A DNA stretch of 64,000 bases from Nostoc paludosum FACHB-159 (GCF_014698835.1 NZ_JACJTU010000010.1:62001-126000), one strand, 5' to 3'; counted from the stretch's first letter, positions 17,800-27,753 are shown. The notes: generated by a model not told the origin, from the letters alone. Made by a program: numbers and translations.

Positions 17800-18211
17800 G
17801 AGTCCAGTTAGTAGGCAACAATTTTCAACTGAGTGCTGAGTTGGGAGTTAGGAGTTAGGAGTTAGGAGTTATTCTACTTCATCTCGGCATCTCGGCATCT
17901 CCCGCACTCTCTACTCAGCATTGTTAACTATTTTATCCGGCGATCGCAGCCACCAAGATATGTTTTTGAGTACTGCGAGTTTTTTGTCCTGTTTTTTGGG
18001 GTTAGATGTGCATAAGTTAGTAGGAAGCCATCTTGTGGGCAATGCCTAACCTAAAATAGGGTGGAACCGATAATTTGTAAATCACGTCTCTGCGGCTAGT
18101 AGGACTGAGTAACTCAACACAACATCAATATACAATGCTCAGTTTTTCAACTCCGGTTCATCAAGGTGGCATCTAAGTTTAGCGTAATCAGAAATTTTTA
18201 GCTGAGGTTGT
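17800..18211. other. Intergenic region with tandem heptamers (GGAGTTA)
   Basis: The region 17839-17870 contains four copies of GGAGTTA, a short tandem heptamer array. The remainder (HIP1 at about 17941, TA-rich spacer) shows no convincing gene. It should contain the tatC promoter on its left side. Confidence 0.6.
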
Positions 18212-18439
18212 ATGAACCGGACAATTTGCATTGGTCTGATGGCATTGCCCATATATTTATCCAATGCTGAGCTAGGCAATGTTTATAGTAATGTGTCAAT
18301 TGTCAAAAACCAGCTTTCTAACATAGCTGCTCTGATGGTTTACAGTACAAATGCTCCCTCAGGTATATTGCCGTGGGATATATCGGCTAGAGATGACCAA
18401 ACCGAAGATTGTCTTCGCTCTGGTATCTGCAAGGATTGA
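18212..18439 (+). CDS. Possible small exported protein, unknown
   Basis: 75-residue frame with a start preceded by TGAGG at suitable spacing. The N-terminus MNRTICIGLMALPIYLSNAE looks like a signal peptide, and two cysteines lie at the end (DCLRSGICKD). No family recognised and no partner is evident, so it could be a chance open frame in a spacer. A tandem repeat follows directly. Confidence 0.35.
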   Translation: MNRTICIGLMALPIYLSNAELGNVYSNVSIVKNQLSNIAALMVYSTNAPSGILPWDISARDDQTEDCLRSGICKD

Positions 18440-18448
18440 TAAGTAGAA

Positions 18449-18480
18449 GGCAGGGGGCAGGGGGCAGGAGGCAGGAGGCA
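18449..18480. repeat. Tandem heptamer repeat (GGCAGGG/GGCAGGA)
   Basis: Four to five consecutive copies of a seven-base unit, varying GGCAGGG to GGCAGGA, of the same class as the arrays near petA, tatC and ftsX. Confidence 0.8.
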
Positions 18481-18722
18481 TAAGGGAAAAGCCAGTTTTG
18501 ATCGGGGTTTTAAACTTTTGCCTTTTACATTTAATTATGTCTACCTACTTACTAAGCTGTTATGCATTTAAGTTGCAGATTAACTTGTGAGGTTGTCATT
18601 TATTTTTTACTAATGATTAATGACGGTCTTCAAGAAAAAATACAACATCTAAGCGCATTAGCTTAATTCACAATTAGGACACACAGAGAAATATTACAGC
18701 AGTTTCATAATCAAAAAAACTA

Positions 18723-19583
18723 ATGGTTACAGAAAATTATCAAGGTACAGTCCTGATTACAGGAGCGTCAACAGGAATTGGTCAGGCCTGTGCTTTACTT
18801 TTAGACCAATTGGGATTTTCTGTTTTTGCTGGTGTGCGTCAAGACATTGATGCTCAAACACTCCAACAAAAAGCTTCACCAAGGCTGATTCCAATTTTTT
18901 TAGATGTTACTGATGCTGAATCCATCGCTTCTGTAGTTGATAAGGTAACAAATACAGTGGGTGATGTTGGAATTTTAGGTTTAGTAAATAATGCTGGAAT
19001 TGCTGTCCCAGGCCCTTTAGAATTATTACCGATCGCTGAATTTCAACATCAGATGAATGTTAATGTCACTGGACAATTAGCAGTAACACAAGCATTTCTT
19101 GGTTTATTACGCCAAGGTCGCGGTCGAATTGTGAATATGGGTTCGATTGCTGGTAGAAGTTCTACCCCGTTTTTGGGTGCTTACAATGCTTCAAAGTTTG
19201 CTTTGGAAGCACTCACTGATGTGATGCGTATGGAGTTAAAACCGTGGGGAATCTCAGTTTCAATTATTGAACCTGGTTCCATCGCTACGCCTATTTGGAA
19301 TAAATCCCTGGCTCAAGCTGACATCGGACAAGATAGCTTATCAGAATCGGCACTAAATCTTTACGGTCAGGCGATGAATACTGTACGTCACAAAATGCAG
19401 ACGATTGCATCTAGAGGAATTTCTGCGGATATTGTTGCTCAAGCTGTTGTCCACGCGCTGACTGCAAAACAACCAAAGACACGCTATCTCGTTGGACAAG
19501 ATGCCAAAATCCAAGCTGTGCTAAAACATATTTTGCCCGATAAGCTCCACGATCGCCTAATTTTATATTCAATGGGTTTGTAG
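18723..19583 (+). CDS. SDR-family oxidoreductase
   Basis: 286-residue classical short-chain dehydrogenase/reductase. The NAD(P)-binding motif is ITGASTGIGQA (about 12-22), LVNNAGIAVPG follows at about 85-95, and the catalytic Ser and YxxxK are in GSIAGRSS and YNASK (about 140-160). The C-terminal part with the SIIEPGSIATPIW segment resembles broad-specificity members acting on retinol, steroid or sugar-like substrates; the substrate cannot be predicted. It stands alone, ATG start with a weak ribosome site. Confidence 0.9.
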   Translation: MVTENYQGTVLITGASTGIGQACALLLDQLGFSVFAGVRQDIDAQTLQQKASPRLIPIFLDVTDAESIASVVDKVTNTVGDVGILGLVNNAGIAVPGPLELLPIAEFQHQMNVNVTGQLAVTQAFLGLLRQGRGRIVNMGSIAGRSSTPFLGAYNASKFALEALTDVMRMELKPWGISVSIIEPGSIATPIWNKSLAQADIGQDSLSESALNLYGQAMNTVRHKMQTIASRGISADIVAQAVVHALTAKQPKTRYLVGQDAKIQAVLKHILPDKLHDRLILYSMGL

Positions 19584-19996
19584 ATTATACGATTTGGGAT
19601 TTGGGATTTAATCTCAGGGAAATTAAATCCCCGGTTTCTTAAAGAGTCGGGGATCTCTATACCACGAATTCTCACTAATCAAATAGGATTGCTATATATT
19701 CACAAACACTACAAAATTGTACTTAATAGTACTTTTTTTGTGTCGGATATTTTTAATATTGATAAGAGTAGCTTATTTAATATTGAAACTTTTTGCAATT
19801 TATACTTATAGTAGTATTTTTGCCTAGTTAAAATCAAATATCACCATTGCAGTGTGCTACAAAAAACGTATATCGGAAAAATCAACCGAAATGCGGCTAA
19901 TTTTGTTAGTAATTTAAGCCAGATGTACTTAAATTAACTGATAAATTCCCAAAAATAAATTTTGTCATCCCTATTCGTGAATGAACTCGATTAGTT
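19584..19996. other. Intergenic region with a GC hairpin repeat, upstream of the AAA-WD40 operon
   Basis: A hairpin ATCCCCG (19627-19633) / CGGGGAT (19648-19654) lies just after the SDR gene and may terminate it; its sequence is also a common Nostoc palindromic repeat. The rest is AT-rich with no gene. It should contain the promoter of the 19997-26478 pair; no operator palindrome stood out. Confidence 0.6.
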
Positions 19997-21328
19997 ATGC
20001 TCCTAGATTTAGAAAGATTTTATCAGGCTTGCAATCCAAGTAGACCTCTAATGATAGGAGATGCAAGCGATCGCCGATATTATATCGATTTTGCAGCGGT
20101 GCGGGGTGGCAAAATCATTGAGGCATTACAGCGCACCATCACTCGCATCTCTCCAGATTCACCAACTTGTCAGCTTTTTACGGGACATCTTGGCTGCGGT
20201 AAATCAACGGAATTGTTGCGTTTGAAAGCTGAGTTAGAAGTGCAGCAATTTCATGTAGTTTATTTTGAGTCCACCCACGTTTTAGAAATGGCAGATGTGG
20301 ATGTGACTGATGTTTTATTAGCGATCGCTGGTCAGGTAAGTGAAAGCCTGGAAGCGATGAAAATTAAACTCAAGCCTAGATATTTTACCAAATTGTTTGG
20401 CGAAATTGTCGATTTTTTGCAAACACCAATTGAACTGGGAGTTGAAGCCGAGTTATCTGTGGGGATTGGCAAAATTACAGCTAAAACCAAAGAAAGTCCC
20501 CAATTGCGGCGGCGGTTAAGGGACTATTTAGAACCGCGAACGGCGAATATTTTGCAGTCAATAAATCAAGAACTATTAGAACGTGCCAATCAAGAACTTA
20601 AAACCAGGGGAAAAAGAGGGCTGGTAGTAATTGTTGATAATTTGGATAGAGTAGCAATTCGACCTTTACCATCGGGGCGATCGCTACCAGAATACTTGTT
20701 TATTCAACGGGGCGAACAGTTACGCAAACTAAATTGTCATATAGTCTATACTATTCCCCTAGCTTTGACTTTCTCCAACGATAGCGCCGAACTTCAGCAT
20801 CGTTTAGGCGGAGGAGTAGCACCAAAAGTTTTACCGATGATACCTGTGCGTTTGCGCTCTGGAGAAATTTTTCCCCAAGGGCTAGCATTGATGCGACAAA
20901 TGGTGCTAGCGAGGGCTTTTCCCGACATTTTACCTAGCGATCGGTTAGGCTTAATTACAGAAGTGTTTGATAATTTGGAGACCTTAGATCGGTTGTGTTT
21001 GATTAGTGGTGGTCATGTGCGCGACTTGTTGGGGTTGTTGTTTGATTGTTTGCGGGAACAAGATCCACCCTTCGAGCGGGAGTGTGTTGAATTGGTGATC
21101 AGAAGACAGCGAGACTACCGAGCCAACGCCATTGACCCCCATGAATGGGAACTCATCTTTCAAGTGGTGCAACAACAAAGGGTCAGAGGTGATATTGAAT
21201 ACCACACTCTATTGCGGAGTTTATTTGTATTTGAATACCGCGATCGGGAAGGGGCTTGGTTTGCCGTCAACCCGGTTTTAGCAGAAACGCAAAAATTTAA
21301 ATCATGGTTGAACGACAATCACAAGTAG
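19997..21328 (+). CDS. P-loop AAA-type ATPase paired with the STAND-WD40 protein
   Basis: 443-residue ATPase. The P-loop is LFTGHLGCGKSTELLRL (about 60-76), Walker B is LVVIVDNLDRV (about 208-218), and the C-terminal part (GGHVRDLLGLLFDCL, then VRGDIEYHTLLRSLFVFEY) looks like a lid plus winged-helix domain of the ORC/KAP-like AAA class. It carries no effector domain or membrane helix. It overlaps the 1724-residue STAND-WD40 gene by 25 bases in a different frame, so the two are almost certainly co-translated and probably act together. The product may sense or gate the larger protein; that is inference. Confidence 0.8.
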   Translation: MLLDLERFYQACNPSRPLMIGDASDRRYYIDFAAVRGGKIIEALQRTITRISPDSPTCQLFTGHLGCGKSTELLRLKAELEVQQFHVVYFESTHVLEMADVDVTDVLLAIAGQVSESLEAMKIKLKPRYFTKLFGEIVDFLQTPIELGVEAELSVGIGKITAKTKESPQLRRRLRDYLEPRTANILQSINQELLERANQELKTRGKRGLVVIVDNLDRVAIRPLPSGRSLPEYLFIQRGEQLRKLNCHIVYTIPLALTFSNDSAELQHRLGGGVAPKVLPMIPVRLRSGEIFPQGLALMRQMVLARAFPDILPSDRLGLITEVFDNLETLDRLCLISGGHVRDLLGLLFDCLREQDPPFERECVELVIRRQRDYRANAIDPHEWELIFQVVQQQRVRGDIEYHTLLRSLFVFEYRDREGAWFAVNPVLAETQKFKSWLNDNHK

Positions 21329-24300
21329 ATATAAGAGCAAATAACGAGCGGGCATTGAGGAGTTTAGGGAGAGCGATCGCACTTTCTAACGGTCAATTTT
21401 CCCTAGTTTTAGTATCCTGCAATTATCGAGTTTTGCAAGAGGAAATGTTGCAGCGACTCGAAGAAATGTCTTCAGGATTATACCACATTCAAAAAGTAGT
21501 TTTACCCCACAATGCCAGAAGTCTTTACACAACTATTCATTTACAATTAGTTACCGAAAATCAGCCGCCATCAGCGTTAATGATTTTGGGTTTGGAGTCC
21601 GTGGATGGACTTGATGATTTCTTAAGGTCGATTAATCATATTCGTGATGAATTTCGCAAGCGCCATCCATTTCCGATAATTGTGTGGATGAATGATGAAG
21701 TTTTGCAAAAAGTGGTACGTTTAGCACCAGATTTTGCGAGTTGGGCGGCGACACCGATTCAATTTGAAATGACAACTAGTTCGTTGCTGCAATTTCTCCA
21801 ACAAGAAACTGATTCTTTGTTTGCCAGAGTTTTACCCAAAAATAATGCACAATCCCAAACATCGAAATTTGCAGAAAATTATTCTACTCTAGGGCAAGTT
21901 TGGGAACATAACTACGAACTCCACTTTGCCATCAGAGAATTACAAGATCGTGGTATTACCTTAGAACCAGAATTGCACGCGAGTTTAGAATTTGTTTTTG
22001 GCTTAGATAATTATGTTAGCGATCGCATCAATCCAGCCTTAAATCATTTCCAGAAAAGTTTACAAATTTGGCAGAAATTGGGAGATCAGGGGAATGAAGA
22101 GGACGCGGTGACAGGGAGACACGGGGACGGGGTGAGTAAGAATGTCTCCGCGTCCCCGCGTCCCCGTGTCCCCGCGTCCTCTTCTTCGCGGGATGAGGTA
22201 GTATTTTCTTCTCCCCCATCTCCCCCATCTCCTCTATTTTTAAGACAGGGAGTTTTACTGTTTTATCTAGGGTTATGTTGTTGTCGTTTAGCAGAGCAAA
22301 ATCAAGTAGAAAATCGCCGTCATTGGTTAGCAGCAAAATCTTATTTTCAGCAATGTTTGAATATTTTACAAATAGCTGGATGTGTAAATATAGTTGCTGA
22401 ATTTATTGGTCAACTTGCTGAAGTTTTGCAAAACCTCCACGACTGGGAACAATTGCAAATTGTTGCTCAAAGGTCTTTGGAGTTGCATCAAATTTATGGT
22501 AGTCAAATTCAACTTGCTTGTGACTACGGTTTTCTAGCACAAGTGGCTGTACAGCAATCACGTTGGCTACAGGCGACTATTTTAGCACATGTATCACTAC
22601 TGAAATTAGGCGAAGCGCAAAAGCAGCATGACCCTTATAACTGCTTATTTCCTTTATTGTTGGCGCAAATTTATTATTTAATATTAGCGAAAGCACAGCG
22701 CAATTTAGGCGAACAAGGAGTTGCGCGGGAATATTTAGAAAAGGCAGCAAAAGAACTGCCAGAAGCTTTAGAATACAGCGCTCATCAATATGATGCCCAT
22801 CGTTATATTCGCTTGTTGCGGACATTGCGATCGCTTTATTTTGAAGAAGGACGATATTTAGAAGCTTATTACATTCGTCAAAAACGCCGTTCTGTGGAAC
22901 AGCAATATGGTTTTCGGGCTTTTATTGGTGCAGGACGTTTGCAACCCCAAAGACAAGCGACAAACCCAGCATTAATGTTACCTGCTGGGAGTAGCAGTGT
23001 TGCTTTAGAAATTGCCGCTTCTGGTCGAGAGCGAGATATTAATGATTTAATTGGCAGAATTAGTCGTGCTGACCAAAAGTTAACAGTGATTCACGGTCAG
23101 TCGGGAGTTGGTAAGAGTTCCACGGTAACAGCGGGTTTAGTTCCAGCACTGCAAAATCGAGCTATTGGCGATCAAATTGCGGTGCCTGTGGTGCTGCAAG
23201 TTTATAGCGATTGGGCTAGGGAATTAGGCAAATCTTTAAGTGAGGCCATGTCTCAGATTAAAGGAGAAGCAGCCATTGAGCCGGAGGTTTTACCGGAGTC
23301 TTTTACGCCTAGCACCATTGTGAATATTTTACAGCAATTAGAAAAAAATGCTGACAATCATTTGATTACAGTTTTAATTTTTGACCAGTTTGAAGAATTT
23401 TTCTTTGGATATAGCGATCGCAATCAAAAGCAAGCATTTGATAAATTTATTAGCGACTGTCTCCAGATATCTTTTGTCAAAGTTATTCTTTCTTTAAGAG
23501 AAGATTATTTACATCGTTTATTAGATTTTAAACATCTTTCCTCCCTAGAAGCAATTAACAACAATATTCTAGATAAAAATATCCGTTACCAATTAAATAA
23601 CTTTTCGCCAGAATATGCAAAAACGATTATTAAAAAATTGACAGAGCGTTCTCAATTACATTTAGAGCCTGCTTTAATCGATGCCCTAATTGCAGATTTA
23701 TCAACAGAATTTGGAGAAGTACGCCCCATAGAATTGCAAGTTGTGGGAGCGCAAATTCAAGATGAGCGAATTACTACCCTGGAACAATATCAGCCGTATA
23801 GACCGAACAAACTAATTGAGCGATATATTAAAGAACTAATCAAAGACTGCGGCCCGGAAAATGAACGAGCAGCTTTACTGGTTTTATATTTATTAACAGA
23901 TGAAAGCAACAATCGACCTTTTAAAACTCGTGCTGAATTAACCGCACAATTAACAGAGTTAGAAGATGCTAGCAAACTAGAATTAATTTTAGATATTTTA
24001 GTCCGCTCTGGATTAGTGGTTCTTTTTCCCGACGTACCAGAACGCTATCAACTAATTCACGATTATTTAGTAGACTTAATTCGCTACTTGCAACAACAGG
24101 AATCAAGCTTACAAGTCCAACTCAACCAACTACGCCAAAAAGTAGAACAAAGTCAAGCTGAAATTGAGCGACTCAAAAGCGAACTGAGCCAAAAAAAGCA
24201 GCCAACCAAATTAATAGATAGTCATCCGCAACAGGGATTGGGTTTATTAACAGAATTGCGAGAGTTACAAAAACGCGAAGAATTAAGTCAGTTAGAAATT

Positions 24301-26478
24301 GAGCAATTGCGAGCTGAACTTAAAGAAAAAGAATTAACAGCGAAACTAGCAGAAAGTCAAGAAAAACAAAGACTCAGTGAAGCGAAATTAAATCGTTCTT
24401 TGAAAATTGCTTTGACTGCTTCTGTCTTGGCGATATTTGGTTTAAGTGTTTCCATAGTTACAGCAATAGATAGCGAGATTAAAACTCTGAGTGTATCCAG
24501 CGAAGCTTTATTTGCCTCCCAAAAAGGTATTGATGCTTTAAAAGAAGGTATAAAAGCTGGTAAAAAATTACAACAAACAATCTGGGTAGATTCCAATACC
24601 AAAGAGCAAGTGCTGACGGCTCTCTATCAAGCGGTTTCCGGGGTAAGAGAATATAATCGTTTCGACGGGCATATATCTGGGGTAAATAGTGTTATATTTA
24701 GCCGCCATAGCCGTTTAATTGCCTCAGCCAGTGCAGACACTACAATTAAAATCTGGGGTTTTGATGGTAGCTTGGTTAAAACTTTGTCAGGACATAAAGA
24801 TGTAGTCAATAGCATCAGTTTCAGCCCCGATAGCCAAGTTATTGCTTCGGCTAGTCAAGATAAAACAGTGAAACTATGGAATCATCGGGATGGCAAACTA
24901 ATAGCCACTCTATTAGGACATCAAGCTGTGGTGAATAGTGTGAGTTTCAGTCCCGATGGTCAACTTATTGCTTCGGCGAGTACAGACAAGACCATAAAAC
25001 TTTGGACTCAAGACGGTAAATTACTCAAAACCTTAGAGGGACATAGTAGTGCGGTTTTAGCTGTTGCTTGGTCACCCGATGGACAAACCATTGCTTCTGG
25101 GAGTGCTGACAACAGCATCAAGCTTTGGAGTCGAGACGGTAAGTTACTGAAAACCTTTCCAGGTCATAATGATGCAGTTTTAAGTGTAGCTTGGTCGCCT
25201 GATGGTAAAACAATAGCTTCCGCTAGTTTAGACCAGACTATCAAATTGTGGAGTTTAGAAGGCAACCTCCTGAGAACCTTATCAGGCCATAGTGCAGGAG
25301 TTACTAGTGTCAGTTTCAGCCCCGATGGTAACACGATCGCCTCTGCAAGTACCGACGAAACCCTCAAACTTTGGAGTATTGAAGGTGTGTTGCTCGGTAC
25401 CCTCAGGGGACATAATAATTGGGTCAACAGCGTTAGTTTCAGCCCAGACGGTCGCACCTTGGCTTCTGCAAGTCGCGACAAAACCGTTAAACTTTGGCGT
25501 TGGGATGATGTGCTACTGCGAAAACCCAAAGCCGATAACAACGATTGGGTGACGAGTATCAGTTTTAGCCCTGGAGGTCGCATTTTAGCCGCAGCCAGTC
25601 GAGACAAAACCGTAAAACTTTTCAATCGAGAAGGTAAATTGTTCCGTACTTTCACTGGGCATCAAAGTCAAGTTTGGGGCGTTAATTTTAGTCCTGATGG
25701 TAAAATAATTGCCTCAGCTAGTAAAGATAAAACAGTAAAGTTGTGGAGTCGGGGTGGTGAATTGCTCCATACATTACAAGGTCATAATGATACAGTATTG
25801 GGTGTAGCTTGGTCGCCTGATGGTCAAGTAATTGCATCAGCGAGTAAAGATAAAACAGTGAAGCTTTGGAGCCGTAACGGTATACTGCTTAACACCTTGC
25901 AGGGACATCAAGATGCAGTGAATTGGGTAAGTTTTAGTCCTGATGGCAAATTTCTAGCATCGGCGAGTGATGATAAAACAGTGAAACTATGGAGTAAAGA
26001 TGGTAAATTAATACAAACATTGGCTGGTCATAGCCGTCGGGTAAATGGGGTAGCTTGGTCACCTGATAGTCAAATTCTCGCCTCAGTTAGTATTGATAGC
26101 ACAGTGAAGATTTGGAATCGAGAAGGTGAATTGCTAACTAATCTTGGTGGGGATGGTGATAGTTTCATCAGTGTCAGCTTTAGTCCAGATGGTAAGACTC
26201 TAGCAGCCTCCAGCGATGACAAAGTGAGAATTTGGAACCGCGATGGAACGTTGCTGATTGCTTTGAAAGGTTATAAAGACGAGTTAACCAGCATCAATTT
26301 CAGCCCTGATGGCAAAACTTTAGCTGTAGGAAGTGCCAACGCTACAGTGATTTTCCAAGATTTAGCAGATATCAAACTGGATAAATTGCTGGCACGGGGT
26401 TGCGATTTACTGCATGATTATTTGCAGACTAATCAGAAAGTGATGAAAAGCGAACGCGCCTTGTGTTCTGATAGGTGA
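21304..26478 (+). CDS. Giant STAND (nSTAND-type) NTPase with 14 WD40 repeats
   Basis: 1724 residues. Layout: an N-terminal P-loop-less ATPase-like module (about 1-190), helical TPR-like repeats (about 200-560) interrupted by a repeat-derived insertion (about 265-310), an nSTAND ATPase with P-loop VIHGQSGVGKSSTVTAG (about 595-611) and Walker B TVLIFDQFEEFFF (about 690-702), a winged-helix region, a Glu/Gln-rich coiled coil (about 935-1030), a predicted membrane helix (LTASVLAIFGLSVSIVTAI, about 1036-1055), then 14 WD40 repeats (about 1118-1690), enough for two seven-bladed propellers. STAND proteins oligomerise on ligand sensing; WD40 repeats are the likely sensor. Co-translated with the upstream ATPase. 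No enzymatic effector was recognised. Confidence 0.85.
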   Translation: MVERQSQVDIRANNERALRSLGRAIALSNGQFSLVLVSCNYRVLQEEMLQRLEEMSSGLYHIQKVVLPHNARSLYTTIHLQLVTENQPPSALMILGLESVDGLDDFLRSINHIRDEFRKRHPFPIIVWMNDEVLQKVVRLAPDFASWAATPIQFEMTTSSLLQFLQQETDSLFARVLPKNNAQSQTSKFAENYSTLGQVWEHNYELHFAIRELQDRGITLEPELHASLEFVFGLDNYVSDRINPALNHFQKSLQIWQKLGDQGNEEDAVTGRHGDGVSKNVSASPRPRVPASSSSRDEVVFSSPPSPPSPLFLRQGVLLFYLGLCCCRLAEQNQVENRRHWLAAKSYFQQCLNILQIAGCVNIVAEFIGQLAEVLQNLHDWEQLQIVAQRSLELHQIYGSQIQLACDYGFLAQVAVQQSRWLQATILAHVSLLKLGEAQKQHDPYNCLFPLLLAQIYYLILAKAQRNLGEQGVAREYLEKAAKELPEALEYSAHQYDAHRYIRLLRTLRSLYFEEGRYLEAYYIRQKRRSVEQQYGFRAFIGAGRLQPQRQATNPALMLPAGSSSVALEIAASGRERDINDLIGRISRADQKLTVIHGQSGVGKSSTVTAGLVPALQNRAIGDQIAVPVVLQVYSDWARELGKSLSEAMSQIKGEAAIEPEVLPESFTPSTIVNILQQLEKNADNHLITVLIFDQFEEFFFGYSDRNQKQAFDKFISDCLQISFVKVILSLREDYLHRLLDFKHLSSLEAINNNILDKNIRYQLNNFSPEYAKTIIKKLTERSQLHLEPALIDALIADLSTEFGEVRPIELQVVGAQIQDERITTLEQYQPYRPNKLIERYIKELIKDCGPENERAALLVLYLLTDESNNRPFKTRAELTAQLTELEDASKLELILDILVRSGLVVLFPDVPERYQLIHDYLVDLIRYLQQQESSLQVQLNQLRQKVEQSQAEIERLKSELSQKKQPTKLIDSHPQQGLGLLTELRELQKREELSQLEIEQLRAELKEKELTAKLAESQEKQRLSEAKLNRSLKIALTASVLAIFGLSVSIVTAIDSEIKTLSVSSEALFASQKGIDALKEGIKAGKKLQQTIWVDSNTKEQVLTALYQAVSGVREYNRFDGHISGVNSVIFSRHSRLIASASADTTIKIWGFDGSLVKTLSGHKDVVNSISFSPDSQVIASASQDKTVKLWNHRDGKLIATLLGHQAVVNSVSFSPDGQLIASASTDKTIKLWTQDGKLLKTLEGHSSAVLAVAWSPDGQTIASGSADNSIKLWSRDGKLLKTFPGHNDAVLSVAWSPDGKTIASASLDQTIKLWSLEGNLLRTLSGHSAGVTSVSFSPDGNTIASASTDETLKLWSIEGVLLGTLRGHNNWVNSVSFSPDGRTLASASRDKTVKLWRWDDVLLRKPKADNNDWVTSISFSPGGRILAAASRDKTVKLFNREGKLFRTFTGHQSQVWGVNFSPDGKIIASASKDKTVKLWSRGGELLHTLQGHNDTVLGVAWSPDGQVIASASKDKTVKLWSRNGILLNTLQGHQDAVNWVSFSPDGKFLASASDDKTVKLWSKDGKLIQTLAGHSRRVNGVAWSPDSQILASVSIDSTVKIWNREGELLTNLGGDGDSFISVSFSPDGKTLAASSDDKVRIWNRDGTLLIALKGYKDELTSINFSPDGKTLAVGSANATVIFQDLADIKLDKLLARGCDLLHDYLQTNQKVMKSERALCSDR
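22096..22235. repeat. Palindromic repeat inserted in frame in the STAND-WD40 gene
   Basis: GAAGAGGACGCGG (22096-22108) is matched by its complement CCGCGTCCTCTTC (22172-22184). Between them are GACACGGGGACGGGG-type and CGCGTCCCCGCGTCC-type arms. A CTCCCCCAT tract follows to about 22235. The same family is seen inside rsgA and in the rpsN-nth spacer. It is read through in frame as a low-complexity Ser/Pro/Arg stretch. Confidence 0.85.
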
Positions 26479-26563
26479 TGGAGAACAATGTTTATAAGTA
26501 TCATACCTGAGTTAAGCGATCGCACTCCATCGACTCAAACGATAACTTTAAAAAATGCAACAA

Positions 26564-26995
26564 CTAATTTTCAGTTTGATTGAGATGTTGTTGTAGCCAA
26601 TCGAGCAAATCATCCATTGTTGTAAAATCCAACAAGGCTTCCCCAAGTGCTTCTAACTCTTGCAGTGAAAGAGACTGTACTTGCTTTTTCACTTCTTCGG
26701 GTAACTCTCCTACTCGTTTTTGTAGTAGCCGTAGAACTAGTTCTTGCTGTCCGCGTTCGTAGCCAATGCGCTCGCCTGTGGTAATGTAACTCATACTACG
26801 TTCCTGTTCAAATTGCTTAAATTCTTCCCAAAACTCCGTATACTACTTCTTTAATACAGTAGATAATTGGCGCAAGCGATCGCTAACTTCTAAGTTAGAC
26901 TCTTGCGATCGTAATTGTGGTGGTATCTCTGCTAACAAAAGTGGATTTTCTTGCAACCATTCATTAAGGGCAACCCCACTGAATAGCTTACGTAT
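26564..26995 (-). pseudogene. Rpn/PD-(D/E)XK-type nuclease (DUF4351-like) remnant
   Basis: The intact 3' frame (26794-26564) encodes 76 residues, including GYERGQQELVLRLLQKRVGELP, the C-terminal segment of the Rpn/putative transposase nuclease family. Upstream the same frame continues (KLFSGVALNEWLQENPLLLAEI ... QLSTVLKK), but is interrupted by a TAG at 26843-26845 and meets a further stop near 26995. The N-terminal nuclease domain of about 200 residues is absent. This is a 5'-truncated relic, not a functional gene. Confidence 0.8.
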
Positions 26996-27352
26996 TTATA
27001 CGGGATTTTAATATTAAAACTTTATATTTTTTATGATTATATTAGGATTGATATAGCAACATGATTTATTGCCTACGACTCGTTTGATACGCGATCGCTT
27101 ATAGCAGATTACGGACGCGATCGCACCTCAAAAATTCTAGTCTGATAAATAACTCAAGTTAAAATTAAGAAGATGATAGGATCGACGATCAAAATACCGA
27201 GGTTTTGATCACGTAGCCCGAACTATGTCAAAAAATGGAACAGCAGCTAGCTCAACTACCACCTGACCAACTTTCCCTAGTTAGCAACTTTTTAGATGCT
27301 CTACAAGACACAGGTATTATAGGATATGAGGGGTATTAAGTGAGTGCCTTGA
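26996..27352. other. Intergenic region with a short relic frame
   Basis: AT-rich sequence with several HIP1 sites. A 34-codon frame at 27235-27339 (MEQQLAQLPPDQLSLVSNF...) looks like the N-terminus of a small antitoxin-like protein and ends at a stop directly before the DUF6888 gene. It may be a relic or a very short gene; nothing else is supported. Confidence 0.45.
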
Positions 27353-27529
27353 ATGCCAACAACTGTCCAACTCAGAGGTCTATATCGTCTTAGCTATTGG
27401 CTAACATATATCATGCTTCAGCCCATACATCTTGTGTGCATTGATGACAGAACTAGCAACCTGTATGTCTTGGCTGGAAATACTGAGAATCTTGAGTTCC
27501 AAATTACGCTAGATGGGGAGGTGTTCTGA
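27353..27529 (+). CDS. DUF6888-like small protein, second copy
   Basis: 58 residues starting MPTTVQLRGLYRLSYWL and containing PIHLVCIDDRTSNLYVLAG, the same pattern as the product read at 7543-7734. The stop overlaps the next ATG (ATGA), the typical layout of this pair. Function unknown; family assignment from memory. Confidence 0.65.
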   Translation: MPTTVQLRGLYRLSYWLTYIMLQPIHLVCIDDRTSNLYVLAGNTENLEFQITLDGEVF

Positions 27530-27753
27530 TGAGTCAGGTCAATTATGCAGCTATGTCTGACGACGAGTTAAGGCGATACTTCCTCCGACATCGCGAGGAT
27601 AAAATGGCCCTCCGAGCATATTTAGATAGACTTAGCAATCGTCCACACAATGTAATCACAACCGTAGACGATCCCGATTTTGATGCCAAAATTCAAGCGG
27701 CAATTCTGCGGCAGATGCAAGCAGCAAACAATGATGGTGAGGCGGGGGTCTAA
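27529..27753 (+). CDS. DUF6887-like small protein, second copy
   Basis: 74 residues, paralogue of the product at 7718-7915; conserved MSDDELRRYFLRHREDKMALRAYLDRL block. It carries a longer acidic C-terminus (DDPDFDAKIQAAILRQMQ). Translationally coupled to the preceding DUF6888 gene. No catalytic motif; the pairing suggests the two products bind each other. Confidence 0.7.
   Translation: MSQVNYAAMSDDELRRYFLRHREDKMALRAYLDRLSNRPHNVITTVDDPDFDAKIQAAILRQMQAANNDGEAGV

Noticed and set aside
25164..25655. 163-residue antisense frame in the STAND-WD40 gene
   Set aside because: It is the reverse reading of periodic WD40 codons; the sense strand has all the conserved motifs.
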